A DNA stretch of 64,000 nt from Actinomadura sp. NAK00032 (GCF_013364275.1 NZ_CP054932.1:1240001-1304000); one strand, 5' to 3'; positions 47,255 to 55,690 are shown, counted from the first letter of the stretch. Numbers and translations are program-made. Notes: generated by a model from the sequence alone, not told the origin.

Positions 47255-47311
47255 GTGTATAGCATACGCATCTAGGTATACGTCATACGCAGTAGCGTGT
47301 ATCTCATACAC
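47255..47311. promoter_or_regulatory. TetR operator array
   Basis: Three related sites. Site 1 GTGTAT-AGC-ATACGC (47255-47269); site 3 GTGTAT-CTC-ATACAC (47297-47311) is a perfect 6-bp inverted repeat; a looser GTATAC...CATACGC copy (about 47276-47290) lies between. Centres are about 20 and 22 bp apart, two helical turns, so the sites share one DNA face. Site 3 ends 2 bp before the SD GAGGAGG of the monooxygenase gene. Confidence 0.75.
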
Positions 47312-47323
47312 AGAGGAGGCTTC

Positions 47324-48580
47324 ATGAAGGTGCTCATCTCCGGCGCGAGCGTCGCCGGTCCCGCCCTGGCGTACTGGCTGCGCCGCCACGGCTTCGCGGT
47401 GACCGTGGTGGAGCGGGCCGCCGGGCCGCGTCCCGGCGGTTACAAGGTGGACTTGCGCGGGGTGGCGGTGGAGGTGGCGCGGCGTATGGGGGTCCTCGAC
47501 GAAGTGCGGCGCCGGTCGACCGACATCCGGGGCGGGACGTGGCTGAACGGCGCGGGCAAGACCATCGCGACCCTCGGACCGGACATGATCGGATTCCGCG
47601 ATCCCGGAGACCTGGAGATCATGCGCGGGGACCTGGCGGAGATCCTTCATGACCTCACCCGCGACGAGGCCGAGTACGTCTTCGGCGACGCGATCACCTC
47701 CCTCACCGACGCGGACGGCGGGACGCGCGTGACGTTCCAGAACGCGGCGCCGCGTACGTTCGACCTGGTGGTGGGAGCCGACGGCCTGCACTCCGGCATC
47801 CGCGCGCTGGCCTTCGGCCCCGAGTCGCAGTTCACCCACAGCCTCGGCCTGGGCGTGGCGGTCTTCGGCGTCCCGGGCAACCTGGATCTCGACCGCTGGG
47901 AGATGGTCCTGTCGGCCGCCGGGCACGTGGTGAACGTCTACAGCGTGGGGGCGGCTGCCGAGGCCAAGGCTCAGTTCTTCTTCCCCGCGCCGAGCCGGCC
48001 CGTCGACCGGCATGACGTGGCGGCGCAGCAGCGGGTCGTCGCGGAGGCGTTCGCCGGGCACGGGTGGGAGGTGCCGCGGTTGCTGGCCGCGATGCCGGCG
48101 GCGAGCGACTTCTACTACGACACCCTGGCGCAGGTACGCATGGACTCCTGGTCACGCGGGCGCGCGGTGCTGCTGGGCGACGCCGCGTACTGCCCTTCGC
48201 CCGCGTCCGGACAGGGCACCGGCATGGCCCTCGTCGGGGCGTACGTTCTCGCCGGAGAGCTGGCCGCCGCCCAGGGCGACCACCGGGTCGCCTTCGCGCG
48301 GTACGAGCAGGAGATGCGAGAGTTCGTGGAGCTGAACCAGCGGCTGGGCCGCACCGCAGCCAAGGGCATGGTGCCCGCGTCCCGTAGCCGCGCGCGCTTG
48401 CAGGGCCTCATGATGCGGATGGCGCCGCACATGCCGGGCAAGGCGCGGATGATGGAGGCCATCATGAAGCCGATCCGGGAAGCGGCCAACGGCATCCAGT
48501 TGCCCGACTATCCGGCCGCGGCAGGCTGGAGTCGTCAATCACCCCAGGTCAAAGCACCGGCGAACATGCCGAATCCGTAG
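47324..48580 (+). CDS. FAD-dependent monooxygenase (PHBH/TetX type)
   Basis: 418 aa; ATG 47324 with GAGGAGG five bases upstream (the in-frame GTG at 47297 lies inside the operator). N-terminal LISGASVAGPALAYWLRRHG is a GxGxxG variant (GASVAG), DLVVGADGLHSGIR the DG motif, and RAVLLGDAAYCPSPASGQGTGMALVGA the GD motif, diagnostic of class A flavin hydroxylases. Related proteins hydroxylate aromatic polyketides or inactivate antibiotics. With a divergent TetR this forms a small inducible detoxification-type unit. Confidence 0.92.
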   Translation: MKVLISGASVAGPALAYWLRRHGFAVTVVERAAGPRPGGYKVDLRGVAVEVARRMGVLDEVRRRSTDIRGGTWLNGAGKTIATLGPDMIGFRDPGDLEIMRGDLAEILHDLTRDEAEYVFGDAITSLTDADGGTRVTFQNAAPRTFDLVVGADGLHSGIRALAFGPESQFTHSLGLGVAVFGVPGNLDLDRWEMVLSAAGHVVNVYSVGAAAEAKAQFFFPAPSRPVDRHDVAAQQRVVAEAFAGHGWEVPRLLAAMPAASDFYYDTLAQVRMDSWSRGRAVLLGDAAYCPSPASGQGTGMALVGAYVLAGELAAAQGDHRVAFARYEQEMREFVELNQRLGRTAAKGMVPASRSRARLQGLMMRMAPHMPGKARMMEAIMKPIREAANGIQLPDYPAAAGWSRQSPQVKAPANMPNP

Positions 48581-48600
48581 CGCTCCCAGGTTTTCGCCGA

Positions 48601-49854
48601 TCAAGGTCTCCCGCCGGGTGGCCGGTTCACCTGGTCTCTGGTGGCGCCGGAGAGTCGGGCGTAGCCGGTGACGACGGCCTCCAGTTCCGCCGGGTCGATG
48701 ACGTCCGCGAGGCGGGTGAAGCCGTCGGGGGCGCGGCGTTCGACCTCGTCGATCACGTTCTCCGGGCCGCCCTCGCGGTTGCGGAGGACGACCTCGCGGG
48801 TGACGGGCAGGCGCTCGTCCTGGTAGGCGCGCAGCGCCGCGGCGGGGTCGCCGGGACGGCCGGCCAGGTGGCCGCTGAGGCTGGTCGCGTCCATGATCGC
48901 CTGGCCGGCGCCGTTGGAGCCCATCGGGTACATCGGGTGGGCGGCGTCGCCGAGCAGCGTCACGCGCCCGCGCGTCCAGTGGGGGAGCGGGTCGCGGTCG
49001 CACATGGGGAACTCGAAGCACTCCGGGGCCGCCTTGACCAGGGCGGTGTGGTCGAGGAGCGGGGCGCGGAAGCGGGCGGCGAGCGCGCCGAGGGACGCGG
49101 TGGCGGCGCGGCGGGACCAGTCCTGGCGCTGCGGCGCCGGGTCGCCGGGGCGGCCGGTGCGCTCGCAGATCGCCCAGTTGGTGAGCTTCGTGCCCGGACG
49201 GCGGCCCGGCGCGATGGGATAGACGACCAGTTTGGCCTCGGTGCCGCCCGCGATGACCATGCGGCGTCCGCCGCCGAATTCCGGCCATTCGGCGGCCCCG
49301 CGCCACATCATCACGCCATTCCAGAGCGGCGGGCCCTCGTCGGGGAAGAGGATCGCCCGGACGGTCGAATGGATTCCGTCCGCGGCCACCAGCACATCGC
49401 CGTGGGCCGTCGTTTCACCGGCAGGGGTCGTGAAATGGGCGGTGACGCCGTTCTCGTCCTGCTCGACATCGACCAGCCGGTGCCCCGTCCGGACCGCGTC
49501 GCCGCCGAGCCGCTCGCACACCGCCCGGTACAGCTCGCCCTGGAGGTGCCCGCGGTGCAGGCTGATCTGCGGGTAGGCGAACCCGGCCGCGCGCCCGCAG
49601 CTCCGGCGCATGATCTCCTGGCCCAGCCGGTGGGTGTAGACCAGCTCGTCGGGAGCGCTGCCCACGGCCTCCAGCCGCTCCAGAAGCCCCAGTTCGGCCA
49701 GCTGCTTCACCGCGTTCGGCAGCATGTTGACGCCGACGCCCAGCTCGCGGATCCGCTCGCTCTGCTCGTGGACGACGCAGTCGATCCCTTTATGGTGGAG
49801 CCTTAATGCAGTGACAAGCCCGCCGATTCCGGCACCCACGATGACGACTCGCAT
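48601..49854 (-). CDS. FAD-dependent oxidoreductase, salicylate-hydroxylase/PhzS-like
   Basis: 417 aa. VVIVGAGIGGLVTALRLHHKG (GxGxxG), GDVLVAADGIHSTVR (DG) and GRVTLLGDAAHPMYPMGSNGAGQAIMDA (GD) are all present; RSCGRAAGFAYPQISLHRGHLQ carries the conserved Arg. The YPMGSNGAGQA block and the GVMMWRGAAEWPEF stretch resemble the flavin-dependent oxidoreductases annotated as PhzS-like. It is probably co-transcribed with the small gene upstream (64 bp gap) and is unrelated in orientation to the TetR-controlled paralogue, with which it is convergent. Confidence 0.9.
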   Translation of the reverse strand: MRVVIVGAGIGGLVTALRLHHKGIDCVVHEQSERIRELGVGVNMLPNAVKQLAELGLLERLEAVGSAPDELVYTHRLGQEIMRRSCGRAAGFAYPQISLHRGHLQGELYRAVCERLGGDAVRTGHRLVDVEQDENGVTAHFTTPAGETTAHGDVLVAADGIHSTVRAILFPDEGPPLWNGVMMWRGAAEWPEFGGGRRMVIAGGTEAKLVVYPIAPGRRPGTKLTNWAICERTGRPGDPAPQRQDWSRRAATASLGALAARFRAPLLDHTALVKAAPECFEFPMCDRDPLPHWTRGRVTLLGDAAHPMYPMGSNGAGQAIMDATSLSGHLAGRPGDPAAALRAYQDERLPVTREVVLRNREGGPENVIDEVERRAPDGFTRLADVIDPAELEAVVTGYARLSGATRDQVNRPPGGRP

Positions 49855-49918
49855 GCCTGTGAGCCTGCCATCCCGGTGGTCATGCCGAAAGGCGCCCGGC
49901 GAATTGTCCGGCCGCGGA

Positions 49919-50209
49919 TTACTGGATGGAGGCCAGCCCCTTCTGCAGATCCTCCCTGTTCATCGCCGGCTGGATCTCGACCTTGGCGCCGAGCTCCTGG
50001 AACAGCGGCTCGACGACGGTCGGCAGCGTCGAACTGTCCCGCATGTCGAAGACGACCGTGCAGGACCGCGAGCCCTGGCTGGCGCAGAAGTACGCGGCCT
50101 CCGGGTCGAGCCTGTCGAACAGCGACTGGACGATCTCCGGCATCCTGCCGCTGCTGATCGCCTCGTTCGAGCGCTCGGTGTCCATCACCGCTCGCAGCAT
50201 GACGCGCAT
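49919..50209 (-). CDS. Small dimeric alpha/beta-barrel-like protein, 96 aa
   Basis: Start fixed at MRVMLRAVMDTERSNE by AGGGAGC upstream; the longer open frame is shadow. The pattern (strand, helix with MPEIVQSLFDRLDPEAAYFC, strands RSCTVVFDM, helix EPLFQELGAKV, strand, helix) is that of DUF3303/antibiotic-monooxygenase-like ferredoxin-fold proteins. It precedes the PhzS-like gene on the same strand, so it may assist or accompany that oxidation. No catalytic residue can be pointed out. Confidence 0.7.
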   Translation of the reverse strand: MRVMLRAVMDTERSNEAISSGRMPEIVQSLFDRLDPEAAYFCASQGSRSCTVVFDMRDSSTLPTVVEPLFQELGAKVEIQPAMNREDLQKGLASIQ

Positions 50210-50375
50210 CGCCCCGCTCCCTCCTCGCGCCCGGGCCGGCCCGGCCCCTGGTCCGCGCTCACTGGAGCCCGGTGCGATCCCTCCCAATCTCCTGCGCCCG
50301 ACCTGGGCGGACAACCGCGCGCACGTCTCGTCGCGGCACATTTGAGGGAGATTCCTCCCGGGGGCCGGGCCGCCG

Positions 50376-51323
50376 TCAGGCGCGGGAGAAGCGGGCGCCC
50401 CAGGCGTGCAGCCGGGTGCGCAGCTCGGGCGGCTCCACGACGTGGATGTCGGCCTCGACCGAGCCCAGCGCCATGATGGGCCATTCCAGGGAGTCGCCGG
50501 TCATCCGGACGCGGCACCGCTCCCCGTCCACCTCCTCGACCGTGCACCAGCGGCCGATCAGCTTCCGGACGGCCGCGGCCGGGGCGTCCACCAGGACCTC
50601 GATCCGGTAGGGGCGCGGCATCTCCTGCAGGCCGCTGCGGACGAACTCGGCGGCGTCCGCGGCGGGCAGCTCGCGGGGACGGAACCGGGCGCCGGTCGGC
50701 TCGGGGGCGCTCAGCCGGTCCAGCCGGAAGTTGCGCCAGTCGTGCCGGCCCAGGTCGTAGGCGACCAGGTACCAGCGGCGGCCCAGGCGGACGAGGCGGT
50801 GCGGCTCGGCCTCCCGGCCGGTCCCGGTCCCGTCGGCGGCGGTGTAGGAGAAGCGGAGGCGCTCGCAGTCCCGGCAGGCGAGCGCGATCACCGTGAGGAC
50901 GCCCGGGTCGATGCCCTCCTCGGCGGAGCCGTCCCAGGTGGCGGGGACGGTCACCGCGCGCAGCGCGTCCACCTGGCGGCGCAGCCGGGCCGGCATCACC
51001 TGCGCCACCTTCGCCAGGACCCGCACCGACGCCTCGGCGATGCCCTCCACCCGCGTCGCCGCCTGCAGGCCCACGGCCAGCGCGACGGCCTCCTCGTCGT
51101 CGATCACCAGCGGCGGCAGCGCCGCCCCGGCGGCCAGCTGGTAGCCGCCGTCGACGCCGCGCGACGCCTCGACGGGGTAGCCCAGCTCGCGCAGCCGGTC
51201 GACGTCCCGGCGCAGGGTCCGGACGGAGACGCCGAGGCGTTCGGCGAGTTCCCCGCCCGGCCAGTGCCGGTGGGTCTGGAGCAGGGACAGCAACCGAAGG
51301 GTCCGGGAGCTCGTGTTCGCCAT
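50376..51323 (-). CDS. WYL-domain (YafY-type) transcriptional regulator
   Basis: 315 aa from ATG 51323. N-terminal winged helix-turn-helix (RTLRLLSLLQTHRHWPGGEL, RLGVSVRTLRRDVDRLRELG), then a WYL domain (about 145-210) with GRRWYLVAYDLGRHDWRNFRLDRL, and a WCX C-terminal extension. WYL proteins sense nucleic acids or small ligands; YafY-type members often regulate a divergent DinB or glyoxalase gene, as here. A palindrome in the 91-bp shared intergenic region is the expected operator. Confidence 0.92.
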   Translation of the reverse strand: MANTSSRTLRLLSLLQTHRHWPGGELAERLGVSVRTLRRDVDRLRELGYPVEASRGVDGGYQLAAGAALPPLVIDDEEAVALAVGLQAATRVEGIAEASVRVLAKVAQVMPARLRRQVDALRAVTVPATWDGSAEEGIDPGVLTVIALACRDCERLRFSYTAADGTGTGREAEPHRLVRLGRRWYLVAYDLGRHDWRNFRLDRLSAPEPTGARFRPRELPAADAAEFVRSGLQEMPRPYRIEVLVDAPAAAVRKLIGRWCTVEEVDGERCRVRMTGDSLEWPIMALGSVEADIHVVEPPELRTRLHAWGARFSRA

Positions 51324-51336
51324 GTTCTCCAGTCTC

Positions 51337-51369
51337 CCGCAATTGCGGTCAGGAAGTGGCCGCAATGCC
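51337..51369. promoter_or_regulatory. WYL regulator operator candidate
   Basis: CCGCAATTGCGG (51337-51348) is a perfect 12-bp palindrome; a second half-site CCGCAATGCC starts at 51360, 23 bp away (about two turns). Both lie between the divergent WYL and DinB genes. Confidence 0.65.
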
Positions 51370-51414
51370 ATCTAGCGTGGTACTCACCGGAACGAACGAA
51401 CTGAAGGCGGAGGC

Positions 51415-51951
51415 ATGAGCATGAGCGAGCAGACCCCGACCACGGCCACCGGCGAGCGCGCCGACCTGCTGGCGACGCTGGCCGGCGCCCGCCACTTCCT
51501 GCGCTTCACCGTCCGCGGCCTCACCGACGAGCAGGCGGGCCTGCGGACGACCAAGAGCGAGCTGTGCCTCGGCGGCCTCATCAAGCACGTCACCTCGGTC
51601 GAGCGGAACTGGGCGTCCTTCATCGTGGAAGGCCCGTCCGCCATGGGCGACTTCACCGAGATGACCGAGGAGGACTTCCAGCAGCGGGCGGACGAGTTCA
51701 AGATGCTGCCCGGCGACACGCTGCAGGGCGTCCTCGACGCCTACGAGGAGGCGGCCCGCCGCACGGACGAGCTCGTGGTGAGCCTGCCCGACCTGGACGC
51801 CCTCCAGCCGCTCCCGAAGGCCCCGTGGAACACCGAGACGCATTGGTCGGCCCGCCGCGTCCTCACGCACATCGCGGTCGAGACGGCCCAGCACGCCGGG
51901 CACGCCGACATCATCCGCGAGTCCCTCGACGGCGCGAAGAGCATGGGCTGA
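51415..51951 (+). CDS. DinB/DUF664 family protein
   Basis: 178 aa, four-helix-bundle. GLIKHVTSVERNW and VLTHIAVETAQHAGHADIIRE provide His residues at the usual metal positions of the DinB fold (first and last helices), which in thiol-dependent relatives act with mycothiol or bacillithiol. Mycothiol-dependent transferase activity is possible in an actinomycete but not shown. GGAGG five bases before the ATG. Pairing with a divergent WYL regulator is recurrent in actinomycetes. Confidence 0.87.
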   Translation: MSMSEQTPTTATGERADLLATLAGARHFLRFTVRGLTDEQAGLRTTKSELCLGGLIKHVTSVERNWASFIVEGPSAMGDFTEMTEEDFQQRADEFKMLPGDTLQGVLDAYEEAARRTDELVVSLPDLDALQPLPKAPWNTETHWSARRVLTHIAVETAQHAGHADIIRESLDGAKSMG

Positions 51952-51974
51952 GCCCACCCGCCCGGCGGGGGCGG

Positions 51975-52994
51975 TCAGCGGTGGGCGGGCTCCTCGTCGC
52001 GCGGCTCCTTGTCGCGGCGCTTGCGCAGGGAGCCCGCCTTGGCCTTCTCCTCCGGGTGGGCGTGGACGCGGACGAGGCTGGCGGCCGTCGTGAAGAGCAG
52101 GATCGCCAGGATCACGCCCAGCGACAGCGTGGTCGGCACCTTGGGGATGGACTCGCTGACGTCCTCGTGCAGGAACTGCAGGATCAGCTTCGCGCCGATG
52201 AACGCCAGGATCACCGACAGGCCGATCGACAGGTACACCAGCCGTTCCAGCAGGCCCTCGATGAGGAAGTAGAGGGCGCGCAGGCCGAGCAGCGCGAACG
52301 CGTTGGCGGAGAAGACGAGGAACGGGTCCTTGGTGACGCCGAACACCGCGGGGATGGAGTCCAGCGCGAACAGGACGTCGGTGCTGCCGATCGCGACGAA
52401 GACGATCAGCAGCGGCGTCATCACGCGCTGTCCGTCCTCGTGGGCGAGCATCCGCCCGCCGTGGAAGCTCTCGCTCACCGGCAGGATCTTGCGGGCGCGG
52501 CGGACGAGGAAGGTGTCCTCCACGTCCGGCTCCTCGTCGCGGTGCCGGACGAGCTGCACCGCCGTCCAGATCAGGATCAGCCCGAAGATCAGGAAGGTGA
52601 AGGAGAACAGGCTGATCGCGGCGGCGCCGATCGCGATCAGCACGGCCCGCAGCAGCAGCGCGGCGCCGATCCCGAACAGCAGCGTCTTCTGCTGGTACTC
52701 GGGCGGCACCGCGAATCGGCCCATGATGATCACGAAGACGAAGAGGTTGTCGACCGACAGGCTCTTCTCGACCAGCCACCCGGAGAAGTACTCGGTGCCG
52801 CCGGTCGACCCGCCGAGCGCCCACACGGCGAGGCCGAACAGGATCGCGACGCCGATGTAGAACACCGACCAGAACGTGGCCTCCTTGATGTGCACCGCGT
52901 GCGGCCGCCGGACGGCGACGAAGAAGTCGAGGACGAACAGCGCGGCGATCAGTCCGATCGTCGCGCCCCAGGCCCATAGCGGTACGTCGAGCAT
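51975..52994 (-). CDS. TerC/Alx family membrane protein
   Basis: 339 aa, start MLDVPLWAW with AGGAGGAG upstream. About nine membrane helices; SLSVDNLFVFVIIMGRF and FVAIGSTDVLFALDSIPAVFGVTKDPFLVFSANAFALLGLRALYF carry the conserved intramembrane Asp residues of TerC (Asp in SVDN, STDV, ALDS). Family members export Mn2+ or load metalloproteins during export. The C-terminal ~35 residues are charged and cytoplasmic. I looked for a yybP-ykoY-type leader in the 170 bp upstream and saw none. Confidence 0.93.
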   Translation of the reverse strand: MLDVPLWAWGATIGLIAALFVLDFFVAVRRPHAVHIKEATFWSVFYIGVAILFGLAVWALGGSTGGTEYFSGWLVEKSLSVDNLFVFVIIMGRFAVPPEYQQKTLLFGIGAALLLRAVLIAIGAAAISLFSFTFLIFGLILIWTAVQLVRHRDEEPDVEDTFLVRRARKILPVSESFHGGRMLAHEDGQRVMTPLLIVFVAIGSTDVLFALDSIPAVFGVTKDPFLVFSANAFALLGLRALYFLIEGLLERLVYLSIGLSVILAFIGAKLILQFLHEDVSESIPKVPTTLSLGVILAILLFTTAASLVRVHAHPEEKAKAGSLRKRRDKEPRDEEPAHR

Positions 52995-53163
52995 CCGGCC
53001 GGCTCCTCCTGAACGGGTGTCCGGTGACCTATATCCGTTCTGCGCCGCTTCTACCGCGCGTCCGCCGTGCCCGGAGCGGCGTCCCCGGCCGACGAACGAC
53101 TCAGGCGCGTCTGAGTAGTTGCGCCGATGCGGCCGGACGCGGCCCGAAGCGAAGCTTGCCGGC

Positions 53164-53925
53164 ATGGACACCTCCCGCTGGCGCCCGCCCGCCCTCGCCG
53201 CCAAGGCGGCCCTGGCCGCCCTGCTCGCGCTCGCCGTCGCCTTCCCCGAATGGGACCGGTTCGCGGACAAGGCGATGGGCGTGCGCGTGGCCGCCTACCC
53301 CGCCGCCGTCATGCTCGTCACCCTCGTCTGGGCGCTGCGCGGCCGGGGCGGGCGCTTCCCGTGGGACCTCGACCTGCTCGTGACGCTCCCGTTCCTCGTG
53401 GACGTCGCCGGGAACGCCGCCGACCTCTACGACACCGTCGGCTGGTTCGACGACGCCTGCCACTTCGGGAACTGGGCGCTGCTGAGCGCCGCGGCGGGCG
53501 TCGCGCTGCGCCGCTGGGGCGGCCTCCAGCCGTGGGCGATGGCGCTGACCTGCTCGGGGGCCGGCGCCATCGCCGCGATCCTCTGGGAGTTCTTCGAGTA
53601 CGGCGTCTTCATCCTCGACACGCCCGAGACCGTCACGATCTACCGCGACACGATCGGCGACCTCATGCTCGGCCTCACCGGCGCCACCCTCGCGGGCCTC
53701 GCGCTCGCCCTGCGCGCCCGTGCGGGCGGATCAGTAGACGAGGGCCTGCACGTCGTCGAGGGTGATCTCCTCGACGAACGTGGGGGCGCCCGCGATGCGG
53801 ATGCCGGGCAGGACGTCGTCCGGGCCGATGTCGCGGCGGGCCGCGCACTGGGTGCACAGGGTGACGCGCCCGGTGGTGAGGACGACGGTGAGCAGGTCGT
53901 CCAGGCCGGTGGCGTGCGGCAGTGA
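53164..53925 (+). CDS. Six-TM membrane protein, YjdF/DUF2238-like, with runaway C-terminus
   Basis: 253 codons from ATG 53164. Membrane protein with ADLYDTVGWFDDACHFGNW, ILWEFFEYG and IYRDTIGDLMLG, matching the conserved acidic/His blocks of YjdF-like proteins. The natural end appears to be near residue 190 (ALRARAGG); beyond it the frame continues 64 codons antisense to the DsrE gene with composition typical of shadow sequence. GATCAGTAG at the junction would end the protein with a one-base shift, so either a frameshift removed the stop or the extension is a neutral tail. Confidence 0.7.
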   Translation: MDTSRWRPPALAAKAALAALLALAVAFPEWDRFADKAMGVRVAAYPAAVMLVTLVWALRGRGGRFPWDLDLLVTLPFLVDVAGNAADLYDTVGWFDDACHFGNWALLSAAAGVALRRWGGLQPWAMALTCSGAGAIAAILWEFFEYGVFILDTPETVTIYRDTIGDLMLGLTGATLAGLALALRARAGGSVDEGLHVVEGDLLDERGGARDADAGQDVVRADVAAGRALGAQGDAPGGEDDGEQVVQAGGVRQ

Positions 53926-54093
53926 GAACTCGGCGGCCCGCCCCGGCAGCGCGAACCACGCCGACTCCCCGGTGAGCCACAGCGAGACCGGGACCCCGCT
54001 CGCCGCGGCGGCCGCCGCCACCGTGAACGCCTGGTTGCAGCGCTCGGGGGCGTCCGCGCCCGCCGTCACTTTGATCACGAGTGGTCTCGCCAT
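53731..54093 (-). CDS. DsrE/DsrF-like family protein
   Basis: 120 aa. LVIKVTAGADAPERCNQAFTVA, SGVPVSLWLTGE and VTLCTQCAARRDIG match small DsrE-fold proteins; Cys99/Cys102 (TLCTQC) sit at the place of the sulfur-carrying Cys of DsrE/TusD. It may handle persulfides, but no sulfur-relay genes are near. Its 3' end overlaps the antisense extension of the membrane-protein gene by 195 bp. Confidence 0.82.
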   Translation of the reverse strand: MARPLVIKVTAGADAPERCNQAFTVAAAAAASGVPVSLWLTGESAWFALPGRAAEFSLPHATGLDDLLTVVLTTGRVTLCTQCAARRDIGPDDVLPGIRIAGAPTFVEEITLDDVQALVY

Positions 54094-54145
54094 ATCGGCA
54101 CTCTAGTTCCGGACGGTGCCCGTAGCATCGGGCGGTGTGGGTGGC

Positions 54146-54235
54146 ATGGTGAACGCGGGGATCCTCGTCCTCGCCCTCGGTCTCATGGCGGTCGCCGCCG
54201 TCCTCCTCGTGATCCGGCTCGGCCGGCTGAAGTAG
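54146..54235 (+). CDS. 29-aa single-TM micro-protein
   Basis: ATG 54146 (or GTG 54137) opens a frame ending in TAG at 54235: MVNAG, a 19-residue hydrophobic helix (ILVLALGLMAVAAVLLVIR) and a basic RLGRLK end. Composition, length and positive-outside rule fit a small inner-membrane protein. It occupies the only space between the divergent DsrE and convergent GIDE genes. No strong SD is visible, so expression is uncertain. Confidence 0.4.
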   Translation: MVNAGILVLALGLMAVAAVLLVIRLGRLK

Positions 54236-54269
54236 GAGGGGCGGCGCCGGCCGGTCGAGTGCGGGCCGG

Positions 54270-54938
54270 TCAGTCCATGACGTGGAAGACGCCGACGACG
54301 GCGGCGCAGGCGGCGAAGATCGCCGCACCGCCCCCGTAGCCGATGCCCATGAACAGCACGGCGCGGCGCCGGTACTCCTCGCGGGTCCGGGTGCTGACGG
54401 CGTACTGGCCGGTCTCCTTGTCCTTGCCGATCGTCCCGGTGCCGGTCGACGTGCCGAGGACGTAGAGGGGCTGGTGCGCGGGCAGGATCCACTCCTCGTA
54501 GTGGTACTCGGCGACCTCCCCGTCCAGGCCGGGGAGCTGCCCGCTGTCGGGGCGGCGCTCGTCCATCGACCGGACGGCCCCGTCGACGGCGGCGGTCGCG
54601 GGGTCGATGGCGAGGCGGCCCGTCTTGTCCTCCAGGTGGAAGGGCGTCTCGGACTTCTTGTCGATGAAGACCGTCTTGCCCGTCCCGGTCTTGGCGGTCG
54701 CCTTGGCCATGTACCAGGCGCACGGCCGGCCGGAGAAGGGCGCGGCCTGGACGGCGACGGCCGTCCCGCTGACCTGGCACGGGACGCCGGCCGGCAGTGC
54801 GGCGGCCTCCGCGCAGCTCGCCACCGCGGCCCGCCGGAGGTTGCGGTAGCGGATCCGCCAGACCCAGCCGGCGGCCAGCAGGGCGGCGGCGATGAGCAGC
54901 GGGACGAGCAGCGCACCGGTGATGTTCGACACGCTCAC
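54270..54938 (-). CDS. GIDE-domain membrane protein
   Basis: 222 aa. N-terminal helix (ALLVPLLIAAALLAAGWVW) and a C-terminal helix (FMGIGYGGGAAIFAACAAVVG) bracket a domain with GVPCQVSGTAVAVQAAPFSGRPCAWYMAKA, the hallmark of the GIDE/MULAN-type fold (PF12483) shared with mitochondrial E3 ligases but lacking their RING. Bacterial members are of unknown function and are thought to fold in the cytoplasm or periplasm next to the membrane. Start has little upstream SD. Confidence 0.85.
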   Translation of the reverse strand: MSVSNITGALLVPLLIAAALLAAGWVWRIRYRNLRRAAVASCAEAAALPAGVPCQVSGTAVAVQAAPFSGRPCAWYMAKATAKTGTGKTVFIDKKSETPFHLEDKTGRLAIDPATAAVDGAVRSMDERRPDSGQLPGLDGEVAEYHYEEWILPAHQPLYVLGTSTGTGTIGKDKETGQYAVSTRTREEYRRRAVLFMGIGYGGGAAIFAACAAVVGVFHVMD

Positions 54939-55030
54939 ATGATGGGAGCGGGACGCGGGCGCGCCCAGGGACGCCGGTCCCCTCCGGAGCGGGACGCGGA
55001 GGGCGGCGCGCGCCGCTACGCTCGGTGTCC

Positions 55031-55519
55031 ATGGACGTTCCTGAGCTGCACCCGGACCTTGAGCCCCTGAAGTTCCTTCTCGGCACCTGGGAGGGCGCCG
55101 GCGTCGGCGGCTATCCGACGATCGAGTCGTTCAACTTCGGCCAGGAGCTGTCCTTCACCCACATCGGGAAGCCTTTTCTGGTCTACGCGAGCCGCACCTG
55201 GATGATCGAGGCGGACGGCACGCTCGGGCGTCCGCTGGCGGTGGAGACGGGGTACTGGCGGCCGCGCCCGGACCACCAGGTCGAGGTCACGCTGGCCCAT
55301 CCGACCGGGATCGTCGAGATCTACGTCGGCGACGTGGCGTTCAACCGGGTGGAGCTGCACACCGACGTCGTGGCGCGCACGGAGTCGGCCAAGGAGGTCA
55401 CCGGCGGGCACCGGCTGTACGGGCTGATCGGGGAGGACCTCGGCTGGGCGTACGACATGGCGGCCATGGGGCAGCAGCTCCAGTCGCACCTGTCGGCGCA
55501 GCTCAAGAAGGTGTCCTGA
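55031..55519 (+). CDS. Nitrobindin-type heme-binding beta-barrel
   Basis: 162 aa. LLGTWEGAGVGGYPTIESF is the GxWxGxG motif of nitrobindin/THAP4-like 10-stranded barrels; GGHRLYG near the end contains the His that ligates heme in the family. Such proteins bind ferric heme and scavenge NO or peroxynitrite. TACGCT (55017) ends 8 nt before ATG 55031, so a leaderless message is likely; GTG 55025 is the alternative. Synteny with nur and ygfZ is typical of actinomycetes. Confidence 0.93.
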   Translation: MDVPELHPDLEPLKFLLGTWEGAGVGGYPTIESFNFGQELSFTHIGKPFLVYASRTWMIEADGTLGRPLAVETGYWRPRPDHQVEVTLAHPTGIVEIYVGDVAFNRVELHTDVVARTESAKEVTGGHRLYGLIGEDLGWAYDMAAMGQQLQSHLSAQLKKVS

Positions 55520-55651
55520 GGGCCGGCAGGCCCGGAAAATGAACGATCCCCGGACCTTCCCGCCGGGTGGCGGGGCGATGGACAGGACGGGTCCATCGGT
55601 CCGGGGACCGGGTAACTGCCTGGTATTCGCCGGTCACCGTCGCGACCGGCT

Positions 55652-55672
55652 CCGCCGCCCAGGGGGCGGCGG
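55652..55672 (-). terminator. Hairpin after the 12-codon ORF
   Basis: CCGCCGCCC, 3-nt loop, GGGCGGCGG: a 9-bp stem beginning 19 nt after the tiny ORF's stop on the minus strand, before any other gene. Confidence 0.6.
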
Positions 55673-55690
55673 TCCGAGGCGGAACGGCGA

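Noticed and set aside
52995..53163. Possible manganese (yybP-ykoY) riboswitch before the TerC gene
   Set aside because: The 170-bp leader lacks the conserved two-stem loops I would expect, and only an ordinary AGGAGGAG SD is evident.
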